Below are positions 58,480 to 64,000 of a DNA stretch of 64,000 nt, one piece after another; the stretch's first letter is position 1, and every line of letters begins with the position of its first letter. Source of the stretch: Zobellella endophytica (GTDB lineage: Bacteria > Pseudomonadota > Gammaproteobacteria > Enterobacterales > Aeromonadaceae); NCBI RefSeq assembly GCF_003012775.1, contig NZ_PXYG01000012.1:26095-90094 (forward strand). The letters are read 5' to 3'. The translations under genes were made by a program, and so were the position numbers. Below the pieces are notes generated by a model. The model saw only the letters and a program-made list of their open reading frames with translations, was not told where the DNA came from and did no database searches.

Positions 58480-58580
58480 GATGTTCGCGCCTTGATATAG
58501 GTGCATTCGCAGTGTGAAACTAGGCCAGAGAGTATACCTTCTGACCCGATGCGAATATAGGCTGAATTCAAGGAGAGACC

Positions 58581-59150
58581 ATGCTGGTGCGCTGTGGCTG
58601 GGTCAACAATGACCCCAGATATATCGATTATCACGACCGGGAATGGGGCGTACCCGAATACGATGGCCGGGCGCTGTTTGAGAAGCTGTGCCTGGACGGC
58701 CAGCAGGCCGGCCTGAGCTGGTTCACCATCTTGTGCAAAATCCCCGCCTACCGGGCCGCCTTCGCCGGCTTCGAGCCTGCGGTGGTTGCCCGCTTTGGTG
58801 AGGACGATGTGGAGCGGCTGATGCAGGACAGGGGCATAGTGCGCAACCGGCTTAAGATCCATTCGGTCATCAAGAATGCCCGGGCCTATCTGGAGATGGA
58901 GCGGCAGGGTATCGATTTTGGCCCCTGGCTGTGGGACTTCGTCGGTAGTACGCCGGTGGTGAACCACTGGTCCAGCCTGGGCGCGGTGCCGGCCACCACC
59001 CCGGCCTCGGATGCGATGGCGAAGGCGCTGAAGAAGCGGGGGTTTTCCTTTGTCGGCAGCACCATCTGCTATGCCTTTATGCAGGCCACCGGCATGGTGA
59101 ACGATCATCTGCTGAGCTGTCCTTGCCACCCGGACAACGTCAGTCGCTGA
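58581..59150 (+). CDS. tag: DNA-3-methyladenine glycosylase I
   Basis: 189-residue Tag, base-excision enzyme for 3-methyladenine. [26 protein letters not shown] at the start; [16 protein letters not shown] with the base-binding residues; the zinc ligands are Cys4-type at the N-terminus and CPCHP near the C-terminus; [14 protein letters not shown]. Divergent from glyQ, as in several gammaproteobacteria. Confidence 0.95.
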   Translation: MLVRCGWVNNDPRYIDYHDREWGVPEYDGRALFEKLCLDGQQAGLSWFTILCKIPAYRAAFAGFEPAVVARFGEDDVERLMQDRGIVRNRLKIHSVIKNARAYLEMERQGIDFGPWLWDFVGSTPVVNHWSSLGAVPATTPASDAMAKALKKRGFSFVGSTICYAFMQATGMVNDHLLSCPCHPDNVSR

Positions 59151-59238
59151 CATGGCCGGCGAAAGGGGTGTTTGTCGAACCCGGGCGGCGGGGCTATATT
59201 GTTGGCTGTTTACGCCTTTTAACATGGATCCCGATAAT

Positions 59239-59889
59239 ATGAAAAAAATTTGCCTGGCTGTAGTGACCACCCTGGCCCTGTCCGCCTGTACCACCAACCC
59301 CTATACCGGTGAATCCCAGACTTCCAAGGCCGCCGTCGGCAGCGGCATCGGTGCCCTGGCCGGCGCCGTGATCGGGGGCATATCCTCGGGTGACAGCGAC
59401 CGCGGCAAGGGAGTGCTGATCGGCGCCGCCAGCGGTGCCGCCCTGGGCGGCGGTGTGGGTTATTACATGGACGTGCAGGAAGCCAAGCTGCGGGATCAGA
59501 TGCGCGGCACCGGCGTCAGCGTGTCCCGCAACGGTGACAACATCATCCTCAACATGCCGAGCTCCATCACCTTCGCGGTCGACAGTGCCGAGCTGTCCCC
59601 CAGCTTCTACAACACCTTGGGCGGGGTCGCCATGGTGCTGAAAGAGTATGAAAAAACCTGGGTCAACGTGGTGGGCCACACCGACAACACCGGCTCCGCC
59701 AGCCACAACCAGGGCCTGTCCGAGCGTCGTGCCGGGGCGGTGGGCCAGTTCCTGATCGGCCAGGGTGCCGCCGCCAACCGGTTCAATATCCGCGGCGTGG
59801 GCTTCAACCAGCCGGTGGCGAGCAACGACAGCGAACAGGGACGGGCGCAGAACCGCCGGGTAGAAATCACCCTGAGCCCCATGGCCTGA
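59239..59889 (+). CDS. OmpA-family outer-membrane lipoprotein (YiaD-like)
   Basis: 216 residues. Signal peptide with lipobox LALSAC (Cys at about 17), then a Gly-rich, Gly-zipper-like segment (AAVGSGIGALAGAVIGGISSG; LIGAASGAALGGGVGYYMD) and a C-terminal OmpA/peptidoglycan-binding domain (ITFAVDSAELSP; VVGHTDNTGSASHNQGLSERRAGAV; NRRVEITLSP). Anchors outer membrane to cell wall. ATG 59239 chosen as the start of the signal peptide; an ATG 5 codons upstream is possible. The terminator behind it is the site of an ISL3 insertion. Confidence 0.9.
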   Translation: MKKICLAVVTTLALSACTTNPYTGESQTSKAAVGSGIGALAGAVIGGISSGDSDRGKGVLIGAASGAALGGGVGYYMDVQEAKLRDQMRGTGVSVSRNGDNIILNMPSSITFAVDSAELSPSFYNTLGGVAMVLKEYEKTWVNVVGHTDNTGSASHNQGLSERRAGAVGQFLIGQGAAANRFNIRGVGFNQPVASNDSEQGRAQNRRVEITLSPMA

Positions 59890-59947
59890 GCCGGCTCGCG
59901 GGCATCTTCCGTGTTACGGCATGCCTGCGAGAGACTGGAGTAGAGAG

Positions 59948-59971
59948 ATGCCCGCGTCGCGGGCATTTTTT
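59948..59971 (+). terminator. Terminator with its T-run at the IS insertion site
   Basis: Stem ATGCCCGC / GCGGGCAT with a 3-base loop, then six T. The T-run with its flanking A bases is the 8-bp target duplicated by the ISL3 element that follows. A second, imperfect inverted pair (CTCGCGGGCAT .. ATGCCTGCGAG) lies just upstream. Confidence 0.8.
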
Positions 59972-59972
59972 A

Positions 59973-61276
59973 GGTTCATCGCACTTTACCGGGGAACGCC
60001 GCCTTGATTTTCAGGAAGAAGTACTCGGTATCCCTGAACCCATAGGCCATGCGCTTGATGACTTTGATACGATTGTTCACGCCTTCCAGTTGACTGGTAT
60101 GCATCGGGAAGCGTGAACTGGCCAGGATGCCCCGAAGGTAACGTTTGAGGTTTCTGGCAAAGCGTTGTAACGGGGCCAGACCGCTTTCACGGGCGAGACG
60201 CTGCCAGGCTCGCCAGCGTTTCCATCCCTCCCGGATACTGGGGGCATACCAGATGTCCTTCAGCGCATCTTTCAGTACATAAACGGTTGCCAGCGGCTGA
60301 TTGGCATCAAGCAGTTCCTGCAGCCTGACCGCCTGCTCCTCTTTCAGATTGGCTTTATTACGCAGCAGTAACCAACGGCTCTGTTTGACTACCTTTCTGG
60401 CTGGCTTGTCGTGTTTCAATGCATTAGCCTGGTCGACCCGGATACGGTCGATAACGTCGCGCCCGAAGCGGGCAACCACATGGAACAGGTCATACACCAC
60501 CTCGGCCTGCGGGCAGTGTTGCTTCACTTCGAGGTCGAAGGCCGTATTCATGTCCATGGCCACCGCCTCTATCTTCTTGCAGTGCTCACCCAGCAGCTCA
60601 AAGAAGGGCCGGATCGACAGGCGACGATTACCCATGCCCACCCAGAGCACCCGTGTCCGTTCAGCGTCCATGATGACAGTGGCGTAGCGGTGCCCCTTGT
60701 GCAACGCGAACTCATCCATGACCAGACGGCGCACATCACCTGGCTCAAAGGCACCGAACTGCTGCTGGAGACGCTGCTTATCAATCGTTTTAATCGTATG
60801 CCAGTGTAAGCCGGTCAGTCGGCTGACATGACTGATGGGCATCAGTGCCAGCAGGGCTTCGACCCAGGCCTGGAGCCGGTGAGTCATGCGAGAAGCGGTT
60901 GGCGGCCAGTCAATGGCTTCCGTCACGCAGCCACATCGCAAGCAATCGACCCGTCGAACAGGAAGGCGCAGCAAAATACGCTTGTCCAATAGGTCACGAT
61001 CACGAACCTGACGTATCCGACGATCGTGTATCAGGGGGGCATCTTGATGGCAGCGGCCGCATCGGGGTAGCAGATTGGGCTTGGGTGTCAGCTCGATAGT
61101 GAGCGTATCAGGAGTGGACTCGAGGCAGGAGGTAACGTCATAGCCTCGCCAAAAAGAGTAAAAATCAATAATATCCATGGTGACAGCAGAGTGGCGGTGC
61201 GGGTTTGTTTGGCGACGACCAATGTACCGCTTCTCTGTCTGTCAATCTTCACTTCCCCACGACTCCGCGAAGAACC
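59973..61276. mobile_element. ISL3-family insertion sequence (complete, 1304 bp)
   Basis: Ends carry imperfect 23-bp inverted repeats: the left begins GGTTCATCGCACTTTACC, the right (reverse complement) GGTTCTTCGCGGAGTCGT, both reaching GGGGA. The flanks 59965-59972 and 61277-61284 are both ATTTTTTA, an exact 8-bp duplication as known for ISL3 elements. One intact transposase gene fills it. The insertion lies between a lipoprotein gene's terminator stem and the stop codon of the AEC transporter gene, breaking neither coding sequence. Confidence 0.93.
59976..61178 (-). CDS. ISL3-family transposase
   Basis: 400 residues: N-terminal zinc-ribbon (CGRCHQDAPLIHDRRIRQVRDRDLL; RRVDCLRCGCVTEAIDWP), HTH-like middle (ISHVSRLTGLHWHTIKTIDKQ) and the DDE domain (MDEFALHKGHRYATVIMD; VAMDMNTAFDLEVKQHCPQAEVVYDLFHV; LEGVNNRIKVIKRMAYGFRDTEYFFLKIKAAF with the catalytic Glu). 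No internal stop or frameshift, so it may be active. Its stop codon lies inside the left inverted repeat. Confidence 0.95.
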   Translation of the reverse strand: MDIIDFYSFWRGYDVTSCLESTPDTLTIELTPKPNLLPRCGRCHQDAPLIHDRRIRQVRDRDLLDKRILLRLPVRRVDCLRCGCVTEAIDWPPTASRMTHRLQAWVEALLALMPISHVSRLTGLHWHTIKTIDKQRLQQQFGAFEPGDVRRLVMDEFALHKGHRYATVIMDAERTRVLWVGMGNRRLSIRPFFELLGEHCKKIEAVAMDMNTAFDLEVKQHCPQAEVVYDLFHVVARFGRDVIDRIRVDQANALKHDKPARKVVKQSRWLLLRNKANLKEEQAVRLQELLDANQPLATVYVLKDALKDIWYAPSIREGWKRWRAWQRLARESGLAPLQRFARNLKRYLRGILASSRFPMHTSQLEGVNNRIKVIKRMAYGFRDTEYFFLKIKAAFPGKVR

Positions 61277-61281
61277 ATTTT

Positions 61282-62208
61282 TTATGGCTGCAGCCAGGCC
61301 AGCAGCGACATCCATACCGGCAGTATCGCCATGGCCAGCAGGGTCTGGCCGGTGATGATGGCGGCCATCAACGGGGCGTTGCCGCCCATCTGCCGGGCCA
61401 GGATATAGGACGAGGTGGCGGTGGGCAGGGCGGTAAAGAGCACCACCACCCCCAGCTCAATTTCACCCAGCCCGGTCAGCCAGCCGAGCACCAGGGCCAG
61501 CAGCGGCAGGGCGCCGAACTTGATGGCGCAGGACTGCCAGAAGGCGGTGCCGGTGCCGCGCAGCGCCTTCAACTGCAGCGCCACCCCCACCGCGATCAGC
61601 CCCAGCGGCAGGGCCGCCTGGCCGGCCAGGCCCAGGGTGTCCCGGCTCCAGCCCGGCAGGCCGATACCGGTGACATTGAGCCCGATACCGACCACGCAGC
61701 CCAGCAGCAGGGGGTTTTTGGCCAGCGCCTTGATGGCGTTCCACAAGCCCGACTGACCGCTGCCGTCGGCACTCACGAACATCAGCACACAGAGGATATT
61801 GACCAGGGGCACCATCACCGCGATGGCCACGGCGGCGGCGGTCAGGCCCGCCTCGCCGTAGAGGGCGGCGGCCCCGGCCAGGCCCACGTAAGTATTGAAG
61901 CGCAGCGCGCCCTGAAAGACCGAACTGAAGGCGGGCATGTCCAGCCCAAGCCTGTTCCTGGCCAGCCACAACACCGCGGCCAGCGCCACTAGCAGGCCGG
62001 CCAGCAGGCCGACCATGCCGGTAAAGGCGACCTGGGTGAAGTCGGCGGTGGCCAGGGTGCTGATCAGCATGGCGGGAAACAGCAGGAAGTAGATGAAGCG
62101 CTCCGCCCCGTACCAGAACTGTTCGTCGGGAAAACGCAGCCGCCGGAGCACGGTACCGGTGAGGATCAGCAGAAACAGGGGGCCAAGGGCGTGGCTGACG
62201 GCCAGCAT
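61282..62208 (-). CDS. AEC-family transporter
   Basis: 308-residue inner-membrane protein with about ten hydrophobic segments in the auxin-efflux-carrier fold (FPAMLISTLATADF; FQGALRFNTYVGLAGA; LPLGLIAVGVALQLKALRGTG; LFTALPTATSSYILARQMGGN). Family members move malate, malonate, lactate or other small acids; substrate unknown. Its TAA stop codon is formed by the IS target duplication but is unchanged by it. Confidence 0.87.
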   Translation of the reverse strand: MLAVSHALGPLFLLILTGTVLRRLRFPDEQFWYGAERFIYFLLFPAMLISTLATADFTQVAFTGMVGLLAGLLVALAAVLWLARNRLGLDMPAFSSVFQGALRFNTYVGLAGAAALYGEAGLTAAAVAIAVMVPLVNILCVLMFVSADGSGQSGLWNAIKALAKNPLLLGCVVGIGLNVTGIGLPGWSRDTLGLAGQAALPLGLIAVGVALQLKALRGTGTAFWQSCAIKFGALPLLALVLGWLTGLGEIELGVVVLFTALPTATSSYILARQMGGNAPLMAAIITGQTLLAMAILPVWMSLLAWLQP

Positions 62209-62293
62209 AGGGAGTCCTTACCAAGAAAGGGAATGGTTCGAGGACCCTAGCTTATCAGCTTGTGATGGGCGGCCCTATCCGCCCTTCGGCGAG

Positions 62294-62539
62294 TCAGGCG
62301 CCTTTCTGGATCAGGAACTGATAGGGCAGCTGTTCTATCTGGCTGGACAGCAGCAGATGGTCCATAAAGCGGCAGAAGCTGGGGATGTCCCGGGTGGTGG
62401 AGGGATCGTCGGCGGTGATCAGCAGGGTCTCACCGGCGGCCATGTTGCGTACCTGCTTGCGCACCATCATCACCGGCTCGGGACAGCGCAGGCCGGTGGC
62501 ATCCAGACGGTGCTGGGCATCGGAAAAGGAAAAATTCAT
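62294..62539 (-). CDS. tusA: Sulfur carrier protein TusA
   Basis: 81 residues with the active-site motif [13 protein letters not shown] (sulfur-carrying Cys) and the family end [14 protein letters not shown] sequence. Passes persulfide sulfur from IscS toward tRNA thiolation and molybdenum cofactor synthesis. Single gene; no clear partner nearby. Confidence 0.95.
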   Translation of the reverse strand: MNFSFSDAQHRLDATGLRCPEPVMMVRKQVRNMAAGETLLITADDPSTTRDIPSFCRFMDHLLLSSQIEQLPYQFLIQKGA

Positions 62540-62611
62540 GGTTCTACTACCTGGTCGTTAACCCCGCCTATATTACCCTTGCTGAATAAATGGTCAACCG
62601 TGACCGCGATC

Positions 62612-62638
62612 AAAAAAGGGCAGGGGAGGCTCCTGCCC
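62612..62638 (-). terminator. Rho-independent terminator after fadA
   Basis: Stem GGGCAGG / CCTGCCC with a 7-base loop; on the minus strand followed by TTTTTT. It lies about 30 bases past the fadA stop codon and ends the fadBA operon. Confidence 0.88.
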
Positions 62639-62668
62639 AAAATCGACCATAGCAGTTTCTTGTTTCCC

Positions 62669-64000
<1,332 letters not shown>

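Noticed and set aside
62267..62284. GGGCGG/CCGCCC hairpin after tusA as a terminator
   Set aside because: Six-base stem without a T-run on either strand; not convincing enough to list as a feature.

Overview
The window looks like a piece of a high-GC gammaproteobacterial chromosome close to the replication origin. The order rpmH-rnpA-yidD-yidC-mnmE, a separate dnaA-dnaN-recF-gyrB block, a perfect parS site inside recF, and proteins close to enterobacterial and Vibrio/Aeromonas types suggest a marine Aeromonadales genus such as Zobellella, Oceanimonas or Oceanisphaera. The genus is an inference from memory, not a database match.

Layout. 0-3.7 kb: urea ABC transporter genes urtB (5' end missing), urtC, urtD and urtE. 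3.8-7.2 kb: a small secreted DUF4168 protein divergent from an NtrB/NtrC-type two-component pair; a sigma-54-like promoter and an inverted repeat lie between them, so this resembles a ZraP/ZraSR-type envelope circuit. 7.2-10.8 kb: RidA, a MOSC/ferredoxin-reductase/ferredoxin fusion and a J-domain-like protein. 11-18.8 kb: lactate use (lutABC, a D-lactate dehydrogenase, an L-lactate permease) with a LysR regulator beyond; a 28-codon copy of the end of lutC is wedged between lutC and the dehydrogenase gene. 19-31.2 kb: regulator/transporter/enzyme pairs, including TetR plus old-yellow-enzyme reductase with palindromic operators, and an Lrp-PPK2 fusion divergent from an EamA exporter. 31.2-37.8 kb: a more A/T-rich accessory island at the 3' side of mnmE, with two hipBA-type toxin-antitoxin modules and a primase-helicase of the TOTE conflict-system type.

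37.8-50.7 kb: the origin-proximal core. mnmE, yidC, yidD, rnpA and rpmH read leftward. A cystine-type amino-acid ABC transporter separates rpmH from dnaA. Beside dnaA lie a decayed azurin fragment, a 22-bp GC palindrome and a dense GATC cluster; dnaA-dnaN-recF-gyrB read rightward. No oriC with canonical DnaA boxes was found. 50.8-64 kb: ilvD, two tandem small heat-shock genes (sigma-32 promoter, ROSE-like RNA thermometers), avtA, a monooxygenase-fold protein, glyQS, tag, an OmpA-like lipoprotein, an intact ISL3-family insertion sequence with an exact 8-bp target duplication, an AEC transporter, TusA, and fadA with the end of fadB.

Strongest leads: the lutC-tail mini-gene, the Lrp-PPK2 fusion, the hipBA/hipBA/TOTE island, the DUF4168 two-component circuit, the azurin relic and the parS sites. 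No tRNA, rRNA or CRISPR array was recognised.
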